A stretch of DNA of 64,000 bases from Neobacillus sp. PS3-34 (GTDB lineage Bacteria; Bacillota; Bacilli; Bacillales; Cytobacillaceae), in NCBI RefSeq assembly GCF_030915465.1, contig NZ_CP133267.1:4835527-4899526 (forward strand), written 5' to 3'. The position numbers were made by a program, and so were the translations under genes. This document shows, one piece after another, positions 9,151 through 20,158 of the stretch (positions within the stretch are counted from its first letter, which is position 1; every line of letters starts with the position of its first letter). The notes below the pieces were generated by a model. The model saw nothing but the letters and a program-made list of their open reading frames with translations. It was not told the DNA's origin and made no database searches.

Positions 9151-10637
9151 CGCTTTTTTGTTATGCGCTATTGTCTGGATAGAATTCAGGTGCGCGCACT
9201 TGTTAAAGCCACGTTCCCTGAAGCCTCCCTGCGATCCCGGACGGTCGGATTTCCCGAGTCCGGTTCTGACCTTGGATATATCATATATGTGCCTTCCCTT
9301 ATTACCCTAGGATTAAATGGCGACACCCATGTTCCCCCATTGATAATAAGGTTTACTACATAATTAGCCAGATTGGAGATTATTATTATTATTATTTATT
9401 AAGGCTCTGTGTCCTTTTATCCCAATCATTAGGCATCCAAGTGCCCAGAGGTCCTTTGCTCAACTTTGGTGTTACCATAGTTGAAATATGTTTCTACATA
9501 TTTAGAAAAGCATTACCTTTTCCTCTTAGCTACTACGACCTCATCCGTCAATCCTAAATCCTCCTGTCAATTTCGGTGGTACCTTATAAAACGGGTCTTT
9601 GCTGGTTGTTGTCGTCCCAGCTGGAAGTAGGACCTTCCCGTCGTTATCTCTAAAAATCTTTCCCTAGATGCTAGAGCCCATATCCCGGCATCCTCTATAG
9701 TGCATATAACCGTTTCTTCCTATAGAGCTTCGGCCTTCCCCAATGCGTCAATGGGTCGGCGATTCGCAATAATCCCTTCAACAGTTTCTGAAGGGGGAGC
9801 CATTTCGAGACTGCAGTATTCGTTAAATCCTTCTGGCCTCTAGGTTTGCTCGCCACACTGACTGTTCCTACCTTATATTCTCTGAGTAATATAGGCAGCT
9901 ATGGCTTTTACGTCCGAGCAGAACGTGACTTGTTACCTCCTCACGCATCGGATATGCTAGTTGTCTGAATCGGTCAATTGACAACAGGAGACTTTCACTC
10001 CATTAGATTTTCAGCCTTGACGGCTGCTCCAACGCACACGGCTCCTCCTAGTTACCATTCACAAAATACAACTAATCTTTTAATATTAGATTTTGCTAAT
10101 TCTGCTATCCTTAATAGTTTTGTTTCCATTTAATATTCCTACCTCTGTATGTAGAAAATATTTCTTTACTAAGGGTGATAACTGGTAGCTAGCCTTTCCT
10201 CCATTGGCATTACCCAACTTCATTGGTACTACGCTGCTATCCGACTCCCTACACCGGCGTTTGGCTTCCTTACTTTTTATCGCTTGTACACCATACTCTT
10301 CTAACAAGAAACTGCCGGTAGGGTCTCCCGAGTTGCCGTATCATATCAATGTGTAACGTGCCAAGGTCTGTGACTCCATAGAGGTTTTATCCATCTTGCC
10401 TTAAACGAAGGATAAAATGTAGCTTTCTGCTGCAGGTAAAGCATCAGCCCTCTCGATTTACTAACATTATGGAGCTCAATCCCTTCAACCAATTGGCTTT
10501 GGCCCGCCACCTAACTGTCTACGCTTAAAGACTAAAGTTACCTTTAGTCCTCCAAGACTCGCTACGAGCGAATGGCTAGTTCTTACTCGACGGGAATCCC
10601 ACCTGTTATATGATACGACCTAGGCTCGGCCGCACAC
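9150..10637 (-). mobile_element. decayed group II intron sequence
   Basis: On the minus strand the element begins GTGTGCGGCCGAGCC at 10637, matching the GUGYG 5' end of group II introns. A GC-richer, structured, non-coding leader follows. It then has a short frame starting METKLLRIAELAKSN at 10129, the usual start of a Bacillus intron reverse transcriptase, but it stops after 25 residues at 10052. GAGGAGCCGTGTGCGTTG at 10030-10047 resembles the 5' half of domain V. The reverse-transcriptase body is missing. The sequence to about 9150 is non-coding, includes a GAAA-capped hairpin near 9235-9268, and may come from a second intron. The 3' end is not resolved. Confidence 0.55.
10052..10129 (-). 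pseudogene. stub of intron-encoded reverse transcriptase/maturase
   Basis: The start METKLLRIAELAKSN is the typical N-terminus of LtrA-type group II intron maturases in Bacillus. After it the frame runs into unrelated residues and stops, and no RT motif (such as YADD) is found. This indicates a large internal deletion of domain IV. Confidence 0.5.
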
Positions 10638-10724
10638 CTGTCCGTTAGCACAATAAAAGCTGCCCCATTGATAGCTTTGTTGTTAATCTTGATAGGAAGA
10701 GTCATTTATTAATTTGACTTTCAA

Positions 10725-13328
<2,604 letters not shown>

Positions 13329-13440
13329 TTATCCCTCCTAACCATTAATGTTCTGTTGATTTTACCAGTAATAAATGGAAAAAAGTAGTCTATATTGACC
13401 ATTTTTAATATGTTATAATTAAAATAGGAAGAGTAAAAAA

Positions 13441-13519
13441 GAGCTAGACCTTACCATACAGTAAACTGATGCCCAAGTTCTTTCCCTCGATAGCAGCTCC
13501 CCTAAGCTCGGCCGCACAC
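13441..13519 (-). mobile_element. second group II intron 5'-end fragment
   Basis: Minus-strand sequence from 13519 reads GTGTGCGGCCGAGCTTAGG, sharing about 19 nt with the 5' end at 10637, then diverges into about 60 nt of typical intron-like leader. It ends near 13441, directly upstream of the rph promoter region. The flanking sequence on the 5' side is again the dispersed repeat core (AACGGGGCA, minus strand). Confidence 0.5.
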
Positions 13520-13555
13520 TTGCCCCGTTATTTTAAGTGAATTGATTCACAATCT
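13520..13555. repeat. dispersed repeat core
   Basis: TGCCCCGTTATTTTAAGTGA followed by ATTGATTCACAATC matches the tail of the repeats at about 27390 and 28130. It forms the 5' exon flank of the intron fragment next to it. Confidence 0.6.
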
Positions 13556-13590
13556 TACTAGGAAATGACCTAAAAAATCTGGATTAACTT

Positions 13591-13622
13591 AATAAAAAAA
13601 GGACTCCCTTTTTGGGAATCCA
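13591..13622 (-). terminator. terminator of glycine-zipper gene
   Basis: Minus strand: GGATTCCC, AAAAA loop, GGGAGTCC, then TTTTTTTATT. It lies about 30 nt past the stop of the minus-strand gene at 13651. Confidence 0.8.
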
Positions 13623-13650
13623 ATTCATTCAGTGCCACTTTGGTTAAAAT

Positions 13651-13860
13651 CTAATCTTCTCGGTTCGAAACACTGTCATTAGCCTCATTGGCATTTTCGC
13701 CGACTTTGTTACCCATCGCTCCTCCTGCAACAGCTCCTGCAACGGTACCAAGTGGACCAAGAGCAGAACCCAAAGCAGCACCAGCTGCAGCTCCGACACC
13801 AGTTCCTACCGCTTCGCTGGCATCATTATCGACACGGTTACGTTCGTTTTTATCAGCCAA
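13651..13860 (-). CDS. glycine-zipper small protein
   Basis: About 69 residues with a charged N-terminus (ADKNERNRVDND), a central Gly/Ala-rich zipper (GTGVGAAAGAALGSALGPLG, then TVAGAVAGGAMGNKVG) and an acidic tail. Glycine zippers of this kind insert into or pack at membranes; the function is unknown. A GTG at 13869 overlaps the Shine-Dalgarno AAGGAG, so the TTG at 13860, 8 nt downstream of it, is the better start. The gene is monocistronic with its own terminator. Confidence 0.75.
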   Translation of the reverse strand: MADKNERNRVDNDASEAVGTGVGAAAGAALGSALGPLGTVAGAVAGGAMGNKVGENANEANDSVSNRED

Positions 13861-13974
13861 TCCTCTCACTCCTTATTTAGAATAGGCAAGTACTTTCCAG
13901 CACAATACCGTAATATATTTTGCCCTATAAGCACAGATTTACGCGAAATTTAAATCTATACTTATAACTTTGCA

Positions 13975-14155
13975 ATTTCCACTATCCTGCCCTGTTAGCG
14001 TAATAAGAAAAAAGGATCGCCACACACAAACCATCTTGAACTTAAGCACCCCCTTTAGTATTGTCATTTTCCCTTTTAATTTTCATGGTAGTGGAACATG
14101 AAAAAAGGTTGCCGCAGCAACCATTTTTTCTATTGAAGCACCTAATGACGGAAAA
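13975..14155. repeat. tandem copies of dispersed intergenic repeat
   Basis: CCTGCCCTGTTAGCGTAATA begins one unit and GAACTTAAGCACCCCCTTTA ends it. A second piece has a GGTTGCCGCAGCAACC hairpin, a T-run and TATTGAAGCACCTAATGACG. The intervening TTTAATTTTCATGG also recurs near 25850 and 31030. Confidence 0.65.
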
Positions 14156-14258
14156 AGGAAAATTAGTATAAAGATAATCCTACATAAATCTTAACAATAT
14201 ATTTAATTTCAAACATTTCGATAGTATTGTTCAGTGTTTTTACTAAGTAAATTGGATG

Positions 14259-14576
14259 TTAAAAAGACGCTTTCAAAACAAAACGTCCACTTAAGATTAA
14301 ATGACGAATTCTAATTTCTGCACTATCAAATATTTGTAATTGACCAGAAAACGTTGCAAAAGGTGTCTCCAAACTTAGTTGTTTGGTACTTTCATCCCAG
14401 GTTCCATGGATAGGGACAGGCGTACCTCTAAAATTGCCGGTACCAATTACGGTTCTCCCTGAGACCGAGTGAATGTTCAGTACCCCCCTAACAACCGGTC
14501 TTCCTGCAATTTCTGTGCTTAATCCCCAGCTTGATTGTGACGGTAAACTCAGTGAAATGTTTTGAGCACTTTGCAC
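14259..14576 (-). CDS. conserved-looking hypothetical protein
   Basis: A 105-residue protein without signal peptide or membrane segment, rich in beta-strand-like alternation (GRPVVRGVLNIHSVSGRTVI, then FRGTPVPIHGTWDESTKQLS). I do not recognise a family; a small beta-barrel is plausible. The GTG start is supported by AAGGAGGGA 5 nt upstream; an overlapping ATG one base earlier is in another frame. Confidence 0.6.
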   Translation of the reverse strand: MQSAQNISLSLPSQSSWGLSTEIAGRPVVRGVLNIHSVSGRTVIGTGNFRGTPVPIHGTWDESTKQLSLETPFATFSGQLQIFDSAEIRIRHLILSGRFVLKASF

Positions 14577-14680
14577 ATTAATCCCTCCTTTTGTGGTGTA
14601 TAGGAGATTATATGCATTTGACGATTATTTGGATTTGACATCAATTATTTTGAATGGCGACATATTTTATATTAGGTTAA

Positions 14681-15028
14681 TTTTTACCATCTGGTAAAAT
14701 TCATAGCCGCTTATCTGGAGGATCACGTGTTTTTAAAGAAAGCGATGGTTATGAAGAACCCGTCATCAGAAAGGTTGTTGAATGGATTAACACTGCAAAT
14801 CCTGTAAAAGAAGCAACAGAAGTAGTTAATAAAAAGCCATCGATCGCCGTATTAAAAATAAAAATGAAAAACGGAAATGTTGCATTAATAGAACCTGCAT
14901 ATAACTGCCTTGTTCAAAACCTAACAAAAACTTGCACGTTGGCAGATAGCGATGTCATTTATACCCGAAATAATCAAAAAGAACGATTGAGATCCGTTGA
15001 GCTCTTTGATTGGCTCCTGGCAGGATGA
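14681..15028 (+). pseudogene. start-less gene remnant
   Basis: A frame of about 115 codons opens after a stop with no start codon near its beginning and reads LPSGKIHSRLSGGSRVF, then a regular protein-like sequence ending VELFDWLLAG. Codon use and composition look coding, so this is probably the 3' part of a gene whose 5' end is lost. The C-terminal part vaguely resembles small Bacillus lipoprotein domains; family not assigned. Confidence 0.45.
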
Positions 15029-15163
15029 AAATATGAAAATATGAAAATACAGAACCTCCCAAAGACCGTTTAGTTCAAAAAGAAATTTAATATATAATAG
15101 ATTTGATAATACACAAATGATTTTCCTTAGGAGGAGGAACATGAAAAAAGGCTTCGAAAAAAA

Positions 15164-15610
15164 ATGTCCAAGGAATGGGAATGGTATGCAGTAAAGGTAC
15201 TGTATGAATGCAACATATCAGGAAACCCTTCTCCAGAAACAATTGATGAAAAATACTCCAATACACATAAGACATTTGAGGAAAGCATTATACTTATTAA
15301 GGCACCTTTTTTTGAACAGGCTTATGTAAATGCAGAAATGGAAGCAAAAAAGGCAGAAATGGATTACTTAAATCCATATGATGAAATGGTTGAATGGAAA
15401 TTTGTAGAGTCGATAGATTGTTTTAATTTATTTGATGAAAAACTTCAATCAGGTACAGAATTGTATTCAAGATATTTGCGAGTACCAAAAAATATATCTA
15501 ATGAAAAAATAATTTCACATTACTATCCAGAAACGGTCGTGGAAGAAGAAGTTGACTATAACTTTATTCTAAGAAATAAGGACATTAACTTAAGACCAAA
15601 TTCAAATTAA
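15164..15610 (+). CDS. DUF4288 domain protein
   Basis: A 148-residue cytoplasmic protein with the DUF4288 signature (EWYAVKVLYECNISG, then FEESIILIKAPFFEQAY). Function unknown. The strongest ribosome site (AGGAGGAGG) serves an ATG at 15141 that is one frame off; that frame meets this one across an A8 run (15157-15164). With nine As the product would gain MKKGFEKK. Either translation starts at 15164 with a weak AAAAGG, or the run is miscounted, or slippage occurs there. Confidence 0.75.
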   Translation: MSKEWEWYAVKVLYECNISGNPSPETIDEKYSNTHKTFEESIILIKAPFFEQAYVNAEMEAKKAEMDYLNPYDEMVEWKFVESIDCFNLFDEKLQSGTELYSRYLRVPKNISNEKIISHYYPETVVEEEVDYNFILRNKDINLRPNSN

Positions 15611-15978
15611 AGTATTGTTGATATTGATGACGCTTATTCAACTATCAGGGTGCTTTAATTTAATAATTTTTGATTGAGCCGACAGCAATCTGTCGGTAGT
15701 GGCAGGAATAGCATACAAAACCGCACACAAATTAGCAAATGCATAATTTTTTTTAGGCAGTTGCTAATTAGTAAGGGGCTTATACCGCGATTTAAGCATC
15801 TAATTCAATAGAAAACATTGTTAATTCAATAAAAAAGCAGAGCTAATTCTAGTGAGAATTGCTCAGCTATTATATAGACTTTTATATATGCTTTTATAGA
15901 TGCGGGTACTCCAAAAGAGAACGGCTTAGATTATGATGGGATACCCTTTTTTCAAAAACTACTTGGAAAAACAAATAT
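15611..15978. other. intergenic with dyads
   Basis: No gene is visible. It contains a perfect small hairpin at 15679-15696 (CCGACAG-caat-CTGTCGG), a looser TTAGCAA...TTGCTAA dyad near 15732-15770, and the prs-paralogue terminator. Confidence 0.4.
15831..15868 (-). terminator. terminator downstream of the PRPP synthetase paralogue
   Basis: Minus strand: GAGCAATTCT, CACT loop, AGAATTAGCTC with one bulged A, then GCTTTTTTATTG. It lies about 110 nt past the stop codon. Confidence 0.65.
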
Positions 15979-16929
15979 TTATTCAAATAAAGGACTTACT
16001 GCTTTTTGATTGTGAATACGATCAATCGCCTCTACAAGCAATGGCGCAACTGATAAAACCGTAATTTTATCGATCAACTTTTCTTTTGGTAGGTCTATAG
16101 TGTTAGTTACAACTAATTCTTTAATGGGGGACGATTCTATTCTGCTAATAGCTGGTCCAGAGAGCACTGGATGGGTACAGCAAGCATATACCGATTTTGC
16201 TCCCTTCTCAATTAAAGCATTCGCTGATAAAGTAATATTCGAGCCCGTATCAACTAAACCATCAATAATAATGGCATTTTTCCCTTCAATATTTCCGATA
16301 ATATTCAAAACTTCAGAAACATTTGATTCAGGGTTTCTTCTATCAATTAAAGCAATTGGAGCATCTAATCTGCTGGCCATTTTTCTTGCTCTAACTACAC
16401 CACCATTATGCGGTGCAACAACTACAATGTCTTCTAATCCTTTTTTGGCAAAATAATCTGAAAGAATTGGAATACCAATTAGGTGATCCACTGGGATGTC
16501 AAAAAAGCCCTGTAATTGTGGAGAATGAAAGTCCATTGTAAGCAGCCTGGTTGCCCCAGCTGTTTCTAAAAGGTTGGCAATTAGTTTTGCAGTAATCGGC
16601 TCCCTAGACCTAGCTTTACGGTCCTGGCGTGCATAGCTGTAATAAGGCATAACAATGTTAATGTTTTGAGCTGAAGCTCTTTTCATGGCATCAATCATGA
16701 TGAGAAGCTCCATAATATGTTCATTGTTTGGCTGCGATGTGGATTGAACTAAATAAACATCACTTCCCCGCACACTTTCTTCTATATGAATTTGGACTTC
16801 CCCATCACTAAAACGCTTGATTGAGCTTTTCCCTAGCTCACAACCCAAAAGTTTTGCCATCTCGCTTGACAGCTCGCGATTAGAATTTAATGCAAACATT
16901 TTAAAACGCTTATTAAGTTGATAAGTCAC
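15979..16929 (-). CDS. ribose-phosphate pyrophosphokinase paralogue (Prs-like)
   Basis: A 316-residue class I PRPP synthetase homologue, of normal length and collinear with B. subtilis Prs ([49 protein letters not shown]). Two conserved sites differ. The SPDHGGV segment is APHNGGV (172-178), and the PRPP-binding loop DDIIDTAGT is DGLVDTGSN (223-231), although D223, D227 and T228 remain. The gene is solitary, away from gcaD/ctc where the housekeeping prs normally sits. I infer a second, divergent copy that may be regulatory or have altered kinetics. Confidence 0.88.
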   Translation of the reverse strand: MTYQLNKRFKMFALNSNRELSSEMAKLLGCELGKSSIKRFSDGEVQIHIEESVRGSDVYLVQSTSQPNNEHIMELLIMIDAMKRASAQNINIVMPYYSYARQDRKARSREPITAKLIANLLETAGATRLLTMDFHSPQLQGFFDIPVDHLIGIPILSDYFAKKGLEDIVVVAPHNGGVVRARKMASRLDAPIALIDRRNPESNVSEVLNIIGNIEGKNAIIIDGLVDTGSNITLSANALIEKGAKSVYACCTHPVLSGPAISRIESSPIKELVVTNTIDLPKEKLIDKITVLSVAPLLVEAIDRIHNQKAVSPLFE

Positions 16930-17097
16930 CTTTTATCCCCCATGCTTGTTTAATCATAGTAGTTACCATTTTCTAATATCTTATTTTACATGATTTGAGG
17001 TAATGGTAACAGTATTTTTGCGTTCACTTTATTTTTATTCGTAACAATTACCTACTGGTGAAAAAATAGTAAAATATGCACATTAATGAATGAGAAA

Positions 17098-17186
17098 AGC
17101 AGGACAATATTTTCCTCTGATTGGAATAGTACAATAATCGAACAGAGGGAAAGCTGGTTCAATTCCCTGAAGTGTAAGACCCTGCT
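17098..17186 (+). ncRNA. candidate structured RNA element
   Basis: Nested complementary segments: AGCAGG (17098-17103) with CCTGCT (17181-17186), CCTCTG (17114-17119) with CAGAGG (17143-17148), and GGGAA (17147-17151) with TTCCC (17163-17167). The last two overlap by two bases, so they could compete. It does not match a riboswitch class I can name. The small gene downstream has its own promoter, so its target is unclear. Confidence 0.3.
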
Positions 17187-17280
17187 CACCATCTTGATGT
17201 TTCGTTTATTAAGGCAAGTTAACAGTCTTATTACAAATAGATAAACATCTGTTTATTCGACAAATTTCTAAGAATCGCTT

Positions 17281-17290
17281 GTTATAATAG
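17281..17290 (+). promoter_or_regulatory. extended -10 promoter
   Basis: TGTTATAAT is an extended -10 (TGN-TATAAT) about 60 nt before the 31-codon gene. A TCGACA -35-like box lies slightly too far upstream (about 20 nt). Confidence 0.55.
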
Positions 17291-17350
17291 CTTTGTTTAG
17301 AAAGAAGAGTTTTGAAAACCAAAGTAAAAATAAGAAGAGAAGGAGGAATC

Positions 17351-17446
17351 ATGGCGGAAATTTTACTTTATCTTGGTACATATCTAACAGTTGCTCTTGC
17401 TCTTGGCTTGCTGGTTACATTTGCTTTTGATCTATTTATTAAATAA
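17351..17446 (+). CDS. small single-span membrane protein (31 aa)
   Basis: A short gene encoding MAEILLYLGTYLTVALALG followed by LLVTFAFDLFIK, essentially one transmembrane helix. It has a strong GAAGGAGGA ribosome site 4-5 nt from the ATG and an extended -10 promoter upstream, which together make it credible despite its size. No family recognised; a small subunit or regulator of a membrane complex is possible. Confidence 0.6.
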   Translation: MAEILLYLGTYLTVALALGLLVTFAFDLFIK

Positions 17447-17560
17447 AATACCTCGTTAGTAGTGCCTGTTACACCACGATTTTTCTTGTTTCACAGACTA
17501 ATATATATAGTCTCCTGATTACCTCGTATTCTTTCAGTTTATCAATAAAATAAAAACTTA

Positions 17561-17590
17561 AAGAGCAGCTGTTTTCACAGCTGCCCCCAT
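17561..17590 (-). terminator. terminator of the amino-acid ABC transporter operon
   Basis: Minus strand: GCAGCTGT, GAAA loop, ACAGCTGC, then TCTTTAAGTTTTTATTTT. It lies about 90 nt beyond the ATPase stop codon. Confidence 0.75.
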
Positions 17591-17675
17591 AAATGTATTC
17601 TATTGCTCTAGTATTTAAGACCTTTAACTTGTACTGTGCATTAGTATTTGTTTGGCAATGTAATTGGAAATGAAT

Positions 17676-18404
17676 TTAGAGCACCTTGCTTAAAAAAGCT
17701 TTGGTACGTTCATGCTGGGGATTGCCAAATAGTTCATCTGGTTTATTCTCTTCCACAATATATCCGCCGTCCATAAATAAAACCCTGTCTCCCACTTCTC
17801 TTGCAAAGCCCATTTCATGGGTTACGACGACCATGGTCATCCCTTCCCGGGCAAGCTGTTTCATGACCTCCAAGACATCTCCAACCATTTCCGGATCTAG
17901 TGCAGAAGTTGGCTCGTCAAATAGCATGATTTTCGGGTTCATTGCCAGTGCTCTTGCGATGGCGACACGCTGTTTTTGTCCACCTGATAGTTCGCCAGGA
18001 TAGCTGTTTGCTTTTTCCCGTAAACCTACTTTATCCAAAAGCTCATACGCTCTTTTTTCTGCTTCTGCTTTTTCTGCAGAGCGGACCTTTAATGGTGCAA
18101 GCATAATATTTCCTAAAACGGTTTTGTGAGGGAAGAGATTGAATTGCTGAAAAACCATTCCAACCTCTTGCCTAACACTGTTTATATTGATTTTCTGATC
18201 AGTGATATGGTGGCCATTTATGACGACTTCCCCACCTGAAATTTCCTCCAGGCGGTTTAAACAGCGCAGGAATGTACTTTTTCCTGAACCGGACGGGCCA
18301 ATGACACAGACTACTTCTTGTTCCTTCACTTCTGCATTAATATCCTTTAACACCTCTACGCTGCCAAAAGATTTCTTCAGATTTCTTACAGTAATCATAC
18401 TCAT
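17676..18404 (-). CDS. polar amino-acid ABC transporter ATPase (GlnQ-type)
   Basis: A 242-residue cytoplasmic ATPase of the PAAT family. Walker [10 protein letters not shown] (36-44), Q-loop FQQFNLFPH, signature [15 protein letters not shown] and Walker [14 protein letters not shown] are intact, with the H-loop in [12 protein letters not shown]. Its start overlaps the permease stop by 4 nt (ATGA), indicating translational coupling. With the permease and binding protein upstream it powers uptake of a polar amino acid, most likely glutamine or arginine. Confidence 0.95.
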   Translation of the reverse strand: MSMITVRNLKKSFGSVEVLKDINAEVKEQEVVCVIGPSGSGKSTFLRCLNRLEEISGGEVVINGHHITDQKININSVRQEVGMVFQQFNLFPHKTVLGNIMLAPLKVRSAEKAEAEKRAYELLDKVGLREKANSYPGELSGGQKQRVAIARALAMNPKIMLFDEPTSALDPEMVGDVLEVMKQLAREGMTMVVVTHEMGFAREVGDRVLFMDGGYIVEENKPDELFGNPQHERTKAFLSKVL

Positions 18405-19045
18405 CGCAGTTCAAATCTCCTTTCAATGAAGCTGGCAAAAATGGAAATTAAGTAAATGATAATAAAGTAAATAATACCGACTATCAGCCAGATCTTGAAT
18501 GCCTCGAACGTTGCAGAGGCCTGGATCTGCCCTTGCTGAGTTAAATCGGCAATACCTATTACCGATAAAAGCGACGTATCTTTTAAGCTAATGATTGATT
18601 GGTTCGTAATGGTAGGGAGCATTCGCCTGAATGCCTGTGGCAGGATGATATATCTCATTGCTTGAGAACCTGTAAGGCCAAGAGATCTTGCCGCTTCGGT
18701 TTGGCCTTTATCAATCGATTGAATACCAGCCCTTATAATTTCGGCAAAATAGGCACCTGCATTGATGGCAACTGTTATGATCCCTGCCGTTGTACTGTTT
18801 AAAGAAATCAAATGTAAGGAATTTACGCCAAAGTAGATAAAGAATAACTGAACAATAAAAGGCGTACCTCTTATTGCATTCACATAAGTCATTGCAATTC
18901 CGTTTAGAATTTTAATTGGGGCTAATCGCATCAAAGCTACCAATAAACCAATGATAAAACCTAGAATTATGGCAATTACAAAAATATAGATTGTTACTTG
19001 AAGTCCTTTTAGCAAAATAGGTAAAGCTGAAAGTATAATATCCAC
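18401..19045 (-). CDS. polar amino-acid ABC transporter permease (GlnP-type)
   Basis: A 214-residue inner-membrane permease of the His/Glu/Gln/Arg family with about five hydrophobic helices and the EAA loop ([21 protein letters not shown]). Because only one permease gene is present, it presumably acts as a homodimer. The GTG start has AAGGAG about 11 nt upstream. It overlaps the ATPase gene by 4 nt. A hairpin sits in the gap after the binding-protein gene. Confidence 0.94.
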   Translation of the reverse strand: MDIILSALPILLKGLQVTIYIFVIAIILGFIIGLLVALMRLAPIKILNGIAMTYVNAIRGTPFIVQLFFIYFGVNSLHLISLNSTTAGIITVAINAGAYFAEIIRAGIQSIDKGQTEAARSLGLTGSQAMRYIILPQAFRRMLPTITNQSIISLKDTSLLSVIGIADLTQQGQIQASATFEAFKIWLIVGIIYFIIIYLISIFASFIERRFELR

Positions 19046-19064
19046 AAACGTTCATCTCCTTTTA

Positions 19065-19095
19065 AAAAGGGGGCGCGCTTTAAGCACGCCCTTTA
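19065..19095 (-). terminator. intra-operon hairpin between binding protein and permease
   Basis: Minus strand: GGGCGTGC, TTAAA, GCGCGCCC followed by CCTTTTTAAAAGG. A terminator-like structure between a binding-protein gene and its permease is commonly used to make the binding protein in excess. Confidence 0.6.
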
Positions 19096-19106
19096 ATCAA
19101 AAAATT

Positions 19107-19868
19107 TTATTTACCAAGATATGATTTGATGATTTTGTCGTAAGTTCCATCTTTCTTTAACTCTGTTAAACCTTTATTAATTTTTTTCATTAAATCCTTG
19201 TTTTGGCCTTTTAATACGGCAATTCCATACTGATCTCCATTCAAGCGGTCACCGACGATTTTTAAGCCAAGGTCTTTTTTCGCGATCGCATAGGAGATGA
19301 CCGGATAATCTTCAATTAGAGCATCCGCATTTCCGTTAGCTACTTCCTGGAACATGGCTGGGCTATCGTTGAATTGAACAACTTTAATTCCGAGTTTAGA
19401 CGCATTATCCTGCGCGTATTTAGCTCCAGTTGTCCCTTTTTTAACTGCTACCGTTTTTCCTTTAAGGTCATCAACTGATTTAGTCGTTGTATTATCCTTT
19501 TTAACAACCACAGTTAATCCTGCATCAAAATATGGCTTTGAAAAGTCGACTACCTTTTTTCTTTCATCTGTAATACTCATACCTGCTATTGCTACGTCAA
19601 GCTGATTGGCTTGCATTGCCGGGATGATTCCGCCGAAATCCATTGGAGAGAGTTTAATTTTGAAGCCCTGATTCTTTGCAATCGCATTGATTAAATCAAT
19701 ATCGATTCCTTTATATTCGTTGCCTTCTTTAAACTCGAACGGAGGATACGTTGTGTCCACTCCGACATTATATACCTTGTTTTTATCACCCGCTGAATCA
19801 CTGTTTCCACAAGCAGCGATAAAAATAGTAAGAAGCATCAACAAACTAAACAAGCCAATTTTTTTCAT
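19107..19868 (-). CDS. amino-acid ABC transporter substrate-binding lipoprotein (GlnH-type)
   Basis: About 253 residues: basic start MKKIG, hydrophobic core, lipobox IAAC, then a family 3 solute-binding fold. Characteristic elements are VGVDTTYPPFEFKEGNEYKG, GIIPAMQANQLDVAIAGMSI and DALIEDYPV. It would be lipid-anchored outside the membrane and deliver a polar amino acid to the permease. The second ATG (19868) is preferred because the first in-frame ATG at 19880 overlaps the AAAAGGATG ribosome site. It is the first gene of the three-gene operon. Confidence 0.94.
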   Translation of the reverse strand: MKKIGLFSLLMLLTIFIAACGNSDSAGDKNKVYNVGVDTTYPPFEFKEGNEYKGIDIDLINAIAKNQGFKIKLSPMDFGGIIPAMQANQLDVAIAGMSITDERKKVVDFSKPYFDAGLTVVVKKDNTTTKSVDDLKGKTVAVKKGTTGAKYAQDNASKLGIKVVQFNDSPAMFQEVANGNADALIEDYPVISYAIAKKDLGLKIVGDRLNGDQYGIAVLKGQNKDLMKKINKGLTELKKDGTYDKIIKSYLGK

Positions 19869-20158
19869 TTTACAACCCATCCTTTTTAGTTAATGATCAA
19901 TCACGGTTTGAGAATTTTGAAAAAGCTAGCAAATTAATTAGCTCATCTCTCTTTACCCCTAATTAACTGAAACAAATCGATTAAAATGATTATTTTTTCG
20001 AAATATTAATTTTTGTTTAAAATTGACGAATGTCCATGAAGGTGCCAGACAACCTTTCCCATGAAACTTTTGGTATCCTTTCCCATTATTTTTTTTAAGA
20101 ATATTAATTTAAAATAAAGAAATCTACGGTAATAAAATAATAATTTTCGGGGGAAGAA

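Noticed and set aside
14259..14576. Avidin-like or spore-coat protein
   Set aside because: The beta-rich look is suggestive, but no diagnostic motif supports either name.
17143..17185. Cobalamin-riboswitch-like phrase GGGAAAGCTGGTTCAATTCCC
   Set aside because: The conserved B12 box and the remaining core segments are missing.
17098..17190. tRNA-like end (CCTGCTCACCA) with GGTTCAA
   Set aside because: The T-arm-like hairpin is not adjacent to the acceptor-like stem and there is no D or anticodon arm, so it is not a tRNA.
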